Part shown: piece after piece, positions 8,439-16,358 of the stretch
Numbering within the stretch: position 1 is the first letter of the stretch
Layout of the letters: each line of letters starts with the position of its first letter
Source of the DNA: CAYONP01 sp964405335
GTDB lineage: Bacteria > Armatimonadota > UBA10988
Length of the DNA stretch: 64,000 nucleotides
Direction of reading: 5' to 3'
Assembly: GCA_964405335.1 (NCBI GenBank)
Contig: CAYONP010000007.1
Coordinates: 25,354 to 89,353, forward strand
The notes under the pieces: generated by a model
What the model was told of the DNA's origin: nothing
Seen by the model: only the letters and a program-made list of their open reading frames with translations
Database searches by the model: none
Translations under genes and position numbers: made by a program

Positions 8439-9845
8439 ATGGCCGAAACCAATGCCCGTCGCTCCGCCTTCTCCGGCGGCCACCTGTTTGTCGCCTTGGC
8501 GATTCTCTGCTTCAGCGCCACCGGCTTCGTCGCCGGCTGGCAGGTCGGCCGCCGGCCCCAGCCGAGCTTCGACGCCGCCGGCGCGGGCATCAGCGCCGAC
8601 GGCCTGCTGGCGGCGGTGACGCGCCCGGCGGCGGCCAACGCGGCGGCCATCGATGCCGACCCGCTCGAGGCCTTCATGGAGGTCTACCACCACCTCCAGA
8701 GCAAGTATGTCGACGATCTGACCGAGCAGGACCGGGTCAAGCTGGCCCACGGCGCGGTCAAGGGCATGCTGCGCGAGCTGGGCGATCCCTACACCCGGTT
8801 CATGGAGCCGAAGGACTTCGGCGAGTTCCGCGAGGAGAACACCGGCCAGTTCGCCGGCATCGGCGCGGTGCTGCAGATCGACCCGCAGACGCTCAAGGTG
8901 CAGGTCACCCGCGTGTTCGACGACCAGCCGGCGTCGAAGGCCGGCCTGCTGCCCGGCGACTACATCGTTGAGGTCAACGGCGAGGCGACCGCCGACCTGA
9001 CCCTCGATGTCTCGGTCAGCCGCATCCGCGGCGAGCCGGGCACCTCGGTGCACCTGACCATCGAGCGGCCCGACGCGGCCCGCGAAGAGCGGAACAATGA
9101 GCTGATCCGGCGGCAGGGCAACGATCCGGGCGAGCTGCGACGTGACCCAACGGCCATCACCGGCGAGGTCTTCGAGGTCGATGTCGAGCGGGCCGAGATC
9201 CACGTCCCGGTGGTCGAGTCGGAGCTGCTCGAGGGTAAGATCGGCTGGATCCAGTTGACCGGCTTCAACGAGGAGGCCTACGTCCAGCTCGAGCGGCAGA
9301 TGTCGCGGCTGCGCGACCAGGGCATGGAAGGCCTGGTGCTCGACCTGCGCTGGAACCCCGGCGGTATGTTGGACGAGGCGATCAAAGTCTGCAGCCTGTT
9401 CGTCAAGTCGGGGCCGGTGGTCTTTGTCCAGGAGCGCGGCCGGCCTGCCGAGGCGTTGGCCGCCCTGGCGCAGTACCACCGCGGTCCGCCCCCGCCGCTG
9501 GTGGTGCTGGTTAACGAGTACAGCGCCTCGGCCTCGGAGATCCTGGCCGGCGCGGTGCAGGACCTCGGTCTGGGCACCATCGTCGGCGAGACGACCTATG
9601 GCAAGGGGCTGGTCCAGACGGTGGTCCCGCTGCGCGACAACAGTGCCGTGGCGATCACCACGGCGAAGTACCTGACGCCGCACAAGCGCGACATCAACAA
9701 GGTCGGCATCGAGCCCGACGTGGCCGCCGAGTGGACGCTGAGCAACGAGGAGACGTTGGAGCACGTGCGCGATCGCGATCCGCGCGCCGAATGGGACCCG
9801 CAACTGATGGCGGCCATCCGGGTGCTGAAAGAGAAGCTGCCGTAG
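8439..9845 (+). CDS. ctpA: S41 family carboxyl-terminal processing protease
   Basis: The 468-residue product has one N-terminal membrane helix (about residues 12-34), a PDZ domain (FAGIGAVLQID to VNGEATADLTLD) and an S41 protease domain. The catalytic serine lies in NEYSASASEILAGA and the lysine in TYGKGLVQT, as in CtpA/Prc enzymes, which cleave near protein C-termini outside the membrane. ATG 8439 is used because GGAGGG at 8427-8432 is well spaced; GTG 8421 is less likely. A LysM-G5 gene follows eight bases after the stop, so protease and wall-binding protein are probably made together. Confidence 0.93.
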   Translation: MAETNARRSAFSGGHLFVALAILCFSATGFVAGWQVGRRPQPSFDAAGAGISADGLLAAVTRPAAANAAAIDADPLEAFMEVYHHLQSKYVDDLTEQDRVKLAHGAVKGMLRELGDPYTRFMEPKDFGEFREENTGQFAGIGAVLQIDPQTLKVQVTRVFDDQPASKAGLLPGDYIVEVNGEATADLTLDVSVSRIRGEPGTSVHLTIERPDAAREERNNELIRRQGNDPGELRRDPTAITGEVFEVDVERAEIHVPVVESELLEGKIGWIQLTGFNEEAYVQLERQMSRLRDQGMEGLVLDLRWNPGGMLDEAIKVCSLFVKSGPVVFVQERGRPAEALAALAQYHRGPPPPLVVLVNEYSASASEILAGAVQDLGLGTIVGETTYGKGLVQTVVPLRDNSAVAITTAKYLTPHKRDINKVGIEPDVAAEWTLSNEETLEHVRDRDPRAEWDPQLMAAIRVLKEKLP

Positions 9846-9852
9846 GAGCACC

Positions 9853-10851
9853 GTGAGCGACGCTCCGGACGAGGCGCGGGAGGCACTGCAACAGGCGGTC
9901 CGCACCAACCGCCTGCTGCTCTGTCTGCTCATCCTGACCATCGCCGTCGCGCTGGTCGACCGGGTCGGCATGAGGGTCTGGACCATCGCCGTCCACGACA
10001 GCGAGCAGGGCGGGTTTGTCGAGTATGCCTATCTCGCGCAGCGCGAGCAGGCCGCGGCGGTGGTCGACCGGCTGCTCGAAGCGGCGCGCGACCGGCACCC
10101 CGTCTATCGCGAGCATCACGACGTCTTTGCCCGGGCCAACGCCGACTTCCTCGAACCGGTCGTCTATCGACGCGCGCGGCGATTGACCGCCTTGGCCAAG
10201 AGCCCGGAGCCATCCGCCGTCGGTCAACCGATCGACGACGCCGTGGCGCTGCTCGCGCCGGCCGTCGAGGTGGTGGTCGACGGTTACGGCATCTTCGCCG
10301 AGTCGAGCCGCGAGCCGCTGGTGGTCATGGCCAGCGAGGCGTGGGCGCAGCAGGCGGTGCGCACCCGGCTCGAGAACACCTCGGTCAAGGTCGAGGAGGC
10401 GCTGGCCGGCATCGGGCTGCTGACCGAGGCGCCCGAGTATGTCCAGCAGGTCGAGGTGCGCGCCGTGGCGCGGCATCCTATCCGGAAGATCAGCACCGTG
10501 GCCGACGCCGTGCGGTATCTGACCGAGGGCGACCTGCACAACGCGCAGCACACGGTCGCCGCGGGGGAGGAGGGCAAGCTGGGCCGGGTCGCTGCGCTCT
10601 ACGACGCCACCGTCGAGGACCTGATCGGCTGGAACCGCGGCCGTGACCTGACCCTGCTCAAGGTCGGCGACACCATCATCGTCCGCAGGCCGGAACCGCC
10701 GGTCACGGTCAAGACCGTCGAGCATCGCTACACCACGGTGAGCGAGCGAACCGGCGGGCGGCTCAAGCGGTTCAAGGTCACCGTCGAGATCATCCGGCAC
10801 GATGGCGAGATGGTGCACCGCAACGAGATCCGGCGCGAGCCGGTCGGCTGA
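9853..10851 (+). CDS. LysM-G5 domain membrane-anchored protein
   Basis: GTG 9853 is preceded by AGGAG overlapping the ctpA stop codon. The 332-residue product has an N-terminal membrane anchor (about 20-38) and a mixed alpha/beta domain. A LysM domain follows at about 234-276 (HTVAAGEEGKLGRVAALYDA to KVGDTIIV), then a C-terminal G5-like domain of about 50 residues (HRYTTVSERTGGRLKRFKVT to VHRNEIRREPVG). LysM and G5 bind peptidoglycan or glycans. In related proteins a peptidase such as M23 completes the chain, but here no catalytic domain is present. The coupling to ctpA suggests a wall-associated substrate or guide role, which is inference. Confidence 0.8.
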   Translation: MSDAPDEAREALQQAVRTNRLLLCLLILTIAVALVDRVGMRVWTIAVHDSEQGGFVEYAYLAQREQAAAVVDRLLEAARDRHPVYREHHDVFARANADFLEPVVYRRARRLTALAKSPEPSAVGQPIDDAVALLAPAVEVVVDGYGIFAESSREPLVVMASEAWAQQAVRTRLENTSVKVEEALAGIGLLTEAPEYVQQVEVRAVARHPIRKISTVADAVRYLTEGDLHNAQHTVAAGEEGKLGRVAALYDATVEDLIGWNRGRDLTLLKVGDTIIVRRPEPPVTVKTVEHRYTTVSERTGGRLKRFKVTVEIIRHDGEMVHRNEIRREPVG

Positions 10852-10900
10852 CGACGCCGTCACTCGCGCGTGTTGAAGAACGGGTAGCGGACGCCGGACC

Positions 10901-10979
10901 GGTAGGGGCGGCCCTTGTGGCCGCCCGCTGCTGGAGCGGGTTCGTTGGCCCGCGGGCAGCCACAAGGGCTGCCCCTACC
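10901..10979. repeat. 79-bp palindromic element (28-bp arms)
   Basis: The left arm 10901-10928 and right arm 10952-10979 are reverse complements except for two positions that can pair as G-T. The loop is 23 bases. It lies in a 188-base intergenic space and is flanked by no target duplication I can see. It looks like a mobile palindromic repeat. Confidence 0.8.
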
Positions 10980-11039
10980 AGGATTCTACAGCGGGCCCAC
11001 TCGCCGGCGGGAACCGCGCGGCGCCGCGATTCGTTTTCA

Positions 11040-11600
11040 ATGGCGGTTGAAAGTTCTCCCATGGCCACACCGCCGAGCACACCGGACGGGCTCGATCCCA
11101 GCGCGGTCGCGCGTTTCGTGCACGGCTGGGGATCGCTGGCCCATGCCTGGGGCATCCCCCGCTCGATGGGCGAGATTCACGCTCTGCTGTTCATCAGCGC
11201 CGAGCCGATGTGCACCGACGACATCATGGACCGGCTGCACCTCTCGCGCGGCGGCGCGAACACCAATCTGCGCGCGCTGGAGGAGTGGCGGCTGGTCCGC
11301 CGGCTGCACAAGCCGGGCGACCGCAAGGACTACTTCGCCGCCGAGGGCGACTCGTGGACCGTGCTCTGGACGCTGGTCGCCGAACGGAAGCGGCGCGAGG
11401 TCGATCCGTTGCTGGCCGTGTTGCGCGAGTGCGTCGACCAGGCGCCCGGCGGTAACGGCGCGCACAACGCGCTGTACCGCGAGCGGTTGACCGAGCTGCT
11501 CGGCCTGTTCGAGGACATCGACCGCCTCTACGAGCTGCTCCGCGGCATGGAGCGCGAGGGCGCGCAGGAGCTGCTCCGGCTGTTCGAGACCGCAGGCTGA
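11040..11600 (+). CDS. GbsR/MarR-type transcriptional regulator
   Basis: The 186-residue product carries a winged helix-turn-helix with the pattern MGEIHALLFISAEPMCTDDI, LHLSRGGANTNLRALEEW and RRLHKPGDRKDYF, typical of GbsR-like regulators. A helical dimerisation tail follows (LYELLRGMEREGAQELLRLF). No ligand can be predicted. ATG 11040 is chosen as the first methionine after the upstream palindrome; ATG 11061 is an alternative and neither has a strong ribosome binding site. It converges on the YbdK-like gene with one base between stop codons. Confidence 0.8.
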   Translation: MAVESSPMATPPSTPDGLDPSAVARFVHGWGSLAHAWGIPRSMGEIHALLFISAEPMCTDDIMDRLHLSRGGANTNLRALEEWRLVRRLHKPGDRKDYFAAEGDSWTVLWTLVAERKRREVDPLLAVLRECVDQAPGGNGAHNALYRERLTELLGLFEDIDRLYELLRGMEREGAQELLRLFETAG

Positions 11601-11601
11601 G

Positions 11602-12705
11602 TCACAACCCCTCGCGCGTCTCGGCGACGAGGCGGTCGACCACGGCGGTCAGGTCGCCGGTCCGCTCGAAGGTCCGCCGCTGCCGGTCGGCGCTGGTCCC
11701 CCGGTCGAGGATGGTGTGGACATAGGCCACCTCGTCGCGGATGCCCAGCTCGTCGACCACCTCATCGAGCATGTCGAGCAGCTCGAGGGCGAGGAAGCGG
11801 AACGGCACCTCGGTGTTGCGGCCGAAGTCGATCAGCTTGCCGTCGATGCCGTGCCGCACGGCGCGCCACTTGTTCTCGGTGATCAGGTGGTGCCGGTAGT
11901 TGCGCCACGAGCGGTTGCTCAGCCGCAGCTTGAGCAGCAGGCCGACGATGCCGACCAGCAGCGAGGCGAGGCAGATCGCCTCGTCGACCTTGGTGCACAT
12001 GTCGGTGATGCGGAACTCGATGGTCGGGTAGAGCGGGTGGCAGCGGCAGTCCCACCAGATCTTGGTCGGTTCGTCGATGCAGTTGGTGTGGATCAGCGTG
12101 CGCAGGAAGCCCTGGTAGTCATCCCACGAATCGAACGACGGCGGCAGGCCCGTGCGCGGCAGGTCCTCGAAGATGATCGAGCGGTACGACTTGAGCCCGG
12201 TGTCGCGGCCGTGCCAGTATGGCGAGCTGGTCGACAGCGCCAGGGCGTGGGGCATGAAGTAGCGCGCCTGGTTCATCACATCGACGCGCATCTCGGGGTC
12301 GTCGATGCCGACATGCACGTGCATGCCGAAGATGAGCATCTGTCGCGCCAGGTCGCCCATGTCGGCTTCGAGCTTGGTGTACCGCTCGCCCGCGGTGGTG
12401 ACCTGCTTCTCCCACGAGCTGAACGGATGGGTGCTCGCCGCGGCGACCTGCAGGCCGAGGTCGTCGGCCACCTCGACGATGCCGCGGCGCAGGCGGGTCA
12501 GCTCCATCCGCGCCTCGGCCAGGCTGCGGCAGACCTGCGTGCCGACCTCGATCTGGCACTGCCGGAACTCGGGCTTGACCTGCTCGCCCAGCCGCTGGCG
12601 ACCGAGCTCGAGAAACTCCACGTTGCTGCGGTGCAGCTCCCGCGTGGCGGGCTCGATGATCTGGTATTCCTCTTCGATCCCGACCGTCAGGAGGGGTAGC
12701 GACAT
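11602..12705 (-). CDS. ybdK: YbdK-type carboxylate-amine ligase (glutamate-cysteine ligase family 2)
   Basis: The 367-residue product starts LTVGIEEEYQIIEPATRELH and carries GMHVHVGIDDPEMR, the metal/substrate motif of GCS2-family ATP-dependent ligases. RITDMCTKVDEAICLASL follows later. Length and motif order fit YbdK proteins, which have weak glutamate-cysteine ligase activity in vitro; the true substrate is not known. It may make a gamma-glutamyl thiol precursor, but no glutathione synthetase is nearby. ATG 12705 has a weak GGTGA upstream. Confidence 0.9.
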   Translation of the reverse strand: MSLPLLTVGIEEEYQIIEPATRELHRSNVEFLELGRQRLGEQVKPEFRQCQIEVGTQVCRSLAEARMELTRLRRGIVEVADDLGLQVAAASTHPFSSWEKQVTTAGERYTKLEADMGDLARQMLIFGMHVHVGIDDPEMRVDVMNQARYFMPHALALSTSSPYWHGRDTGLKSYRSIIFEDLPRTGLPPSFDSWDDYQGFLRTLIHTNCIDEPTKIWWDCRCHPLYPTIEFRITDMCTKVDEAICLASLLVGIVGLLLKLRLSNRSWRNYRHHLITENKWRAVRHGIDGKLIDFGRNTEVPFRFLALELLDMLDEVVDELGIRDEVAYVHTILDRGTSADRQRRTFERTGDLTAVVDRLVAETREGL

Positions 12706-12740
12706 CGCCGTTCACCCGCGCCGATCGCCGTGCGCTGCGG

Positions 12741-13244
12741 TCAGTCTAATGCCGCCAACGTGGCGAACGCCGCCAGGTCGGCATCGAGGATCTCCTTGTC
12801 GTCCTCCTCGGCTACCGTCGCGCCGATCGCCAGCGCCTCGGCGTAGTGACGTTCGACCGCCGCGCGGTCGCCCTCCATCAGCGCCACGCGCGCCAGCGCT
12901 TCGTGAGCATAGCCGAGCGGGAAGTCGCCCACGCCGTGGCGGGTGCAGCGGTCCAGGCAGCGCTGGGCGTGGAACTTGGCCGGCTCGAGCCGGCCCATCA
13001 ACGCGTAGGCGTGCGAGCACATCCAGTCGGCGATGGCCAGGTTCTTGGCGTCGCCGGCGTGGGCCCAGTGGTACCACGAGGCGTGAACCCGCGCGATCAG
13101 CACGTCCTCGTCGTCGGGCGTGCGGTCGGGCTTGTCCATCAGCTCCCAGGCGGTGTTGTTCGCCTCGACGGCAAACCAGCGGTGGTGCTTGGCCGCTTCC
13201 TCGGCCATCGCGGCCAGCTTGGCCTCGCGCTCGGCGTCGCTCAC
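12741..13244 (-). CDS. Conserved hypothetical helical (TPR-like) protein
   Basis: The start is GTG 13244 with GGGAG eight bases upstream, giving 167 residues. The sequence is all-helical with repeated aromatic/alanine positions (HHRWFAVEANNTAWELMD, ASWYHWAHAGDAKNLAIAD, ALARVALMEGDRAAVERHY), resembling two or three TPR-like hairpins. No signal peptide or catalytic motif is seen. Its stop lies 35 bases before the YbdK-like gene and its start four bases after the DinB-like gene stop, so all three may be one operon. Confidence 0.65.
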   Translation of the reverse strand: MSDAEREAKLAAMAEEAAKHHRWFAVEANNTAWELMDKPDRTPDDEDVLIARVHASWYHWAHAGDAKNLAIADWMCSHAYALMGRLEPAKFHAQRCLDRCTRHGVGDFPLGYAHEALARVALMEGDRAAVERHYAEALAIGATVAEEDDKEILDADLAAFATLAALD

Positions 13245-13248
13245 TCGG

Positions 13249-13758
13249 TTACTCCCTGCCCCATCCGGTGGCCCCGCGCCGACGGCGTATCTTGCCCACA
13301 TGGCCGAGGTAATGCAAGTAGGTGTTGTGCGCGATGAGCTTGCACACCGGCCCGAAATCGCACCAGGCGAAGTACCCCGGCGTGGTCAGCTCCTCCTCGC
13401 TCAGCGAGGCGATCAGCGCCTGGCAGGCAGCGAACGACTCGGCCAGGTCGCCGAGCACCTGCGCGAGCGGCCGGTCGCGCCGCGCGGCCAGGTCTTCGTT
13501 GTTGAGGCGATCGATGTCGGCCCAGGTGTAGCCCGGCTCGGGCGCGATCTCGGCCGCGCCGGCCCGTCCCTCGTCGAACCAGCGGAGCAGCCGGCGGTGC
13601 CAGGCGTCGACGTGGGCGAGATGGTCTTTGATCGACCAGCCCGAGTCATCGGCCGCGCACAGCTCCGCCGGGTCGAGGTCGTCGATGCTGCGGAGCAGGA
13701 AGTCGTATTCGAGCTGGTTCAGGGCGAGGAGTTTGGGTCGGTCGAGATGGAGGTCCAT
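13249..13758 (-). CDS. ClbS/DfsB family four-helix bundle protein (DinB-like)
   Basis: The 169-residue product follows the ClbS/DfsB pattern: SGWSIKDHLAHVDAWHRRLL in the second helix, GYTWADIDRLNNEDLAARRD in the middle, and LIAHNTYLHYLGHVGKIRR in the last helix. ClbS protects its host from colibactin; most family members have no known role and may be thiol- or metal-dependent enzymes. ATG 13758 is preceded by AGGAG. It starts 12 bases after the corrected stop of the frameshifted toxin gene. Confidence 0.85.
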   Translation of the reverse strand: MDLHLDRPKLLALNQLEYDFLLRSIDDLDPAELCAADDSGWSIKDHLAHVDAWHRRLLRWFDEGRAGAAEIAPEPGYTWADIDRLNNEDLAARRDRPLAQVLGDLAESFAACQALIASLSEEELTTPGYFAWCDFGPVCKLIAHNTYLHYLGHVGKIRRRRGATGWGRE

Positions 13759-13770
13759 CGCTGCTCCTGG

Positions 13771-14150
13771 TCAGGTGGCACGCCAGCAGGTTTGCTCATC
13801 AGCCTGCGGCATGCGCAGTCTCATTCGGGTGCTGTAAACCGTGACGATAGCACCAAGCGCCAGTAGCGGACCATAGGCATCCAGCGCTTGCACGGCGCGC
13901 AGACCGTGCTCTTCGGCGCCGATTTCATCCAGCCGGATGATGCCGACGTGGGGCTGTCGATGGCGAACGGCGAGCTCGCCGAAATCGGCATCGGCGGTGA
14001 CGAGGACCGGTCGTGCTCGAAGGCGTGCGCCAGAATCGCCCTGTCGCCTGGATCCGCTGGCCAGTCGTGAGCCCGCTCAACCAGGTGGCCGGCCGCTTCA
14101 AGCGCAGCACGGGCACCCGGCCAAGCCGAGCAGTCCAGCAGCACGTTCAC
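13771..14150 (-). pseudogene. DUF5615 PIN-like toxin, frameshifted
   Basis: The frame opens at GTG 14150, which overlaps the antitoxin stop codon (GTGA). It reads MNVLLD then AALEAAGHLVERAHDWP and GDRAILAHAFEHDR. At about 14006-14012 the family-like reading jumps to another frame, which continues VLVTADADFGELAVRHRQ and HVGIIRLDEIG and ends at a TGA at 13771-13773. The span of 380 bases is one short of a whole number of codons, so one missing base explains it. Rejoined, it matches the DUF5615 PIN-like fold with its acidic residues (LLD, TADADF). It is either a decayed toxin or an assembly error. Confidence 0.7.
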
Positions 14151-14404
14151 TCAGGCGCCACCGACGGCGCTGGAGCGAATCGCTCGCTCCGGATGACCCG
14201 GCAGGCATAGGCCAGGCAGGCCAGGATGTCCTCCTTCTCCAGCCACTCGTGGCCTTCGAGCAGCCGCTCCATCGACGTCCCCGCCGCCATCTGCCCCAGC
14301 ACATGCTCGACCGCCAGCCGACGACCCCGGATGATCGGCTTGCCACCGTAGATGTCGGGGTTGTAGGTGATCCGCTCGAGCAGCTTCTCGGGGTCGTACG
14401 ACAT
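14147..14404 (-). CDS. DUF433 family antitoxin
   Basis: The 85-residue product has the DUF433 core: RITYNPDIYGGKPIIRGRRL, then VEHVLGQMAAGTSMERLLEG and EKEDILACLAYA. DUF433 proteins are winged-helix antitoxins paired with DUF5615 PIN-like toxins. Here the DUF5615 gene follows with a 4-base overlap, the usual order. ATG 14404 overlaps the upstream stop codon by one base (TGATG), with GGGAG as ribosome binding site, so the pair is coupled to the upstream TIM-barrel gene. Confidence 0.88.
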   Translation of the reverse strand: MSYDPEKLLERITYNPDIYGGKPIIRGRRLAVEHVLGQMAAGTSMERLLEGHEWLEKEDILACLAYACRVIRSERFAPAPSVAPE

Positions 14405-15225
14405 CAATCCGCTCCCATCAACACCGCCTTCGACCGCGTGCTCTGCAGCTCCGCCTGGGCCACCTGACCGGCCAGGATATCGCGGCACAGGCCGATGTTC
14501 TCGTCGGCCTCTTCCTCGCTCAACATGCCCACCGCCACGATGTCGTTCGGCTTGATGGTGCTGTAGACGAAGCTGAAGCCCGTCGGCGGCATGATCCGCC
14601 CGGCGCCCAATGGCTTGATGCACAGGCAGCTCTTCGGCGTGTGAGTGATGACGCGCTGCACCCAGTCGGTCTCGACCTGGCAGAGGAACCCCGTCGCGTT
14701 GTAGATCTGGATATAGACCTCGACATCGTAGCCGGCGCGGTCGCTGACCGTCACCGTTTCGGGCCGGTGGGTGCTCCAGCCGGGCACCATGCCCTGGGCG
14801 CGGATGTAGGCGCAGACCTCGTCGGCCTCTTCGATCACCCCGCGGGCGGCGAGCAGCCGGGAGTCGGTCCACATCATGTGCGGCAGGCAGAACTCAGCGC
14901 CCAGCTCGGCGGCCTGGCAGATGCCCTCTTTCAGCTCGGCCGTGTCGCGCCCGCCAGGCGTGGCGAACCAGTGGATATGCACCCCCGTCTCGGCCTCGAC
15001 CGCGCGCAGCACCTCGGCATAGTCGGGCCGCTGCATCGAGACGGTGGCGTTGAGCCCCTGCCGCGCGCAGGCGCACATGACCTCGAAGATGCGTTCGGGC
15101 GTGAAGTGCCGCTTGAGCCAGTTCGAACGCGCGGCGCTGAAGTGGCTGAAGCCGTGAAACGTGTTGCTGCCGATGATCAGCCGCGAGATCTCATAGCCGC
15201 CGATCGAGACGGTCGGAAACGCCAT
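14404..15225 (-). CDS. Aldo/keto reductase-like TIM-barrel protein
   Basis: ATG 15225 follows GGAG with seven-base spacing and gives 273 residues. The N-terminus (VSIGGYEISRLIIGSNTFHG) and C-terminus (IVAVGMLSEEEADENIGLC) match the first strand and last helices of aldo/keto-reductase-type barrels, and HIHWFATPGGRDTAELKEG fits a barrel strand and helix. The canonical NADPH-site residues are not obvious, so it may be a related isomerase-like barrel protein. The antitoxin gene follows with a one-base overlap. Confidence 0.6.
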   Translation of the reverse strand: MAFPTVSIGGYEISRLIIGSNTFHGFSHFSAARSNWLKRHFTPERIFEVMCACARQGLNATVSMQRPDYAEVLRAVEAETGVHIHWFATPGGRDTAELKEGICQAAELGAEFCLPHMMWTDSRLLAARGVIEEADEVCAYIRAQGMVPGWSTHRPETVTVSDRAGYDVEVYIQIYNATGFLCQVETDWVQRVITHTPKSCLCIKPLGAGRIMPPTGFSFVYSTIKPNDIVAVGMLSEEEADENIGLCRDILAGQVAQAELQSTRSKAVLMGAD

Positions 15226-15272
15226 GCCGCTGCTCCGGTGCGAGGATGGTACCACACCGGAGCCGAGGCGGG

Positions 15273-15746
15273 TCAGTGGCGATGGGCGAGTTTGACCGTC
15301 ATGCGCGAGGCGGGCGCGGATTGCTCGGGCGCCGGCGGGCCGAGGCCGAGCCGGTGGCCGACCAGCACGGCGACCACGCCGCCGACGAGGCAGGCGCCGT
15401 AGACGCCGATCAGGCACAGGACCGTGCCCAGCGCCAGCCCGGTGTCGCCGTGCTCGGCGCGGTGGATCGCGTGTCGGACGGCGGATCGACCGCCGCGGAA
15501 GAGGACCACCAGCGCGAAGCAGAGCATCGCCTGCCAGCGCGGCAAGCGCAGCCCGCCGGCGATCAGCCCGCCCCACAGGCCGGAGCGAGCGCCGGCGATG
15601 GCGGCGTTGGTCACCGCCGGCGGACCGAACAGGCCGGTCGGCATCAGTGCCACCTGCGCCGCCAAGGCCAGCAGCGATGAGACCGCCGCGCCAACCGCCG
15701 CCAGACCCACCGCCGAGCTGAGCCGCTCGCGTAGCGATGGCTTCAC
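15273..15746 (-). CDS. Small four-helix membrane protein
   Basis: The product has about four hydrophobic segments: LSSAVGLAAVGAAVSSLLAL, AAIAGARSGLWGGLIAGGL, QAMLCFALVVLF and a long last helix around CLIGVYGACLVGGVVAVL. I do not recognise a family. GTG 15746 overlaps the upstream prepilin stop in a GTGA motif and gives 157 residues. ATG 15776 would overlap more deeply and is less likely. The overlap implies translational coupling to the prepilin genes. Confidence 0.65.
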   Translation of the reverse strand: MKPSLRERLSSAVGLAAVGAAVSSLLALAAQVALMPTGLFGPPAVTNAAIAGARSGLWGGLIAGGLRLPRWQAMLCFALVVLFRGGRSAVRHAIHRAEHGDTGLALGTVLCLIGVYGACLVGGVVAVLVGHRLGLGPPAPEQSAPASRMTVKLAHRH

Positions 15747-16357
15747 ATCTGTTCCGCGGGCTGATCGGTCAGCCATAGCCAGTAGTCCATCATCGCTATA
15801 TGTGGCACTATGTTGCGTCGAATCACGCTGCCGTCGAAGCAGAGACGCAGCACCAGGCCCTGATAGGCCGGGCAGCCGGAAGGCTGCGGCTTCGCTCCAC
15901 CGTGCACCACGCAGACGACATAGCCGGGTCGGCCCTCCAGGCTCTGGGCCTTCTCCCACCACTTGTCACTCAAGGCCACGATGTCCGGGTAGAAGTAGCT
16001 GACTGGGACGTCCCAGGGCGAGTCGGTCATGCCGTAGTCCTTCGCGGCATGAAGGCCGGCCCAACCTCCCTGCTCGACGTGCGCGTCGGCGCGGCAGACG
16101 AGGAGCTTGGCGTCGAGGCGTGCCGGAACCATGTGCACCAGTCGCGCGGGCCGGGCGCCGTCGTAATCATCGGTGTACATCCCGAACGCTTTGCCGACCT
16201 GGCTCAGGTTGGAGGTGCAGGCGGCCAGACTACCGCTACCGCGGGCCTTCATCAGCGCTGGGAGCAACAGCGCGCCGAGCAGCGCGATGATCGCCAGCGT
16301 GACGAGCAGTTCGACGAGGGTGAAGGCCCTCGCAGGTTCAGGTTCGCCGTGGTCCAT
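15743..16357 (-). CDS. Prepilin-type N-terminal methylation domain protein (copy B)
   Basis: The N-terminus ARAFTLVELLVTLAIIALLG is a type IV pilin-like leader with the conserved glutamate five residues after the processing site. A pseudopilin-like domain follows with DYDGARPARLVHMVP, YGMTDSPWDVPVSYFYPD and FDGSVIRRN. The protein is probably cleaved by a prepilin peptidase and placed in a pilus or type II secretion-like fibre. The start lies one base after the stop of its paralogue. About two thirds of the residues match that paralogue, so this is a tandem duplication. Confidence 0.88.
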   Translation of the reverse strand: MDHGEPEPARAFTLVELLVTLAIIALLGALLLPALMKARGSGSLAACTSNLSQVGKAFGMYTDDYDGARPARLVHMVPARLDAKLLVCRADAHVEQGGWAGLHAAKDYGMTDSPWDVPVSYFYPDIVALSDKWWEKAQSLEGRPGYVVCVVHGGAKPQPSGCPAYQGLVLRLCFDGSVIRRNIVPHIAMMDYWLWLTDQPAEQM

Positions 16358-16358
16358 A

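Noticed and set aside
7708..8619. 303-residue plus-strand open frame upstream of ctpA
   Set aside because: It overlaps the minus-strand operon and the ctpA promoter, and its translation has no motifs.
11716..12699. 327-residue plus-strand open frame
   Set aside because: It is antisense to the YbdK-like gene, which carries recognised motifs; the frame has no family features.
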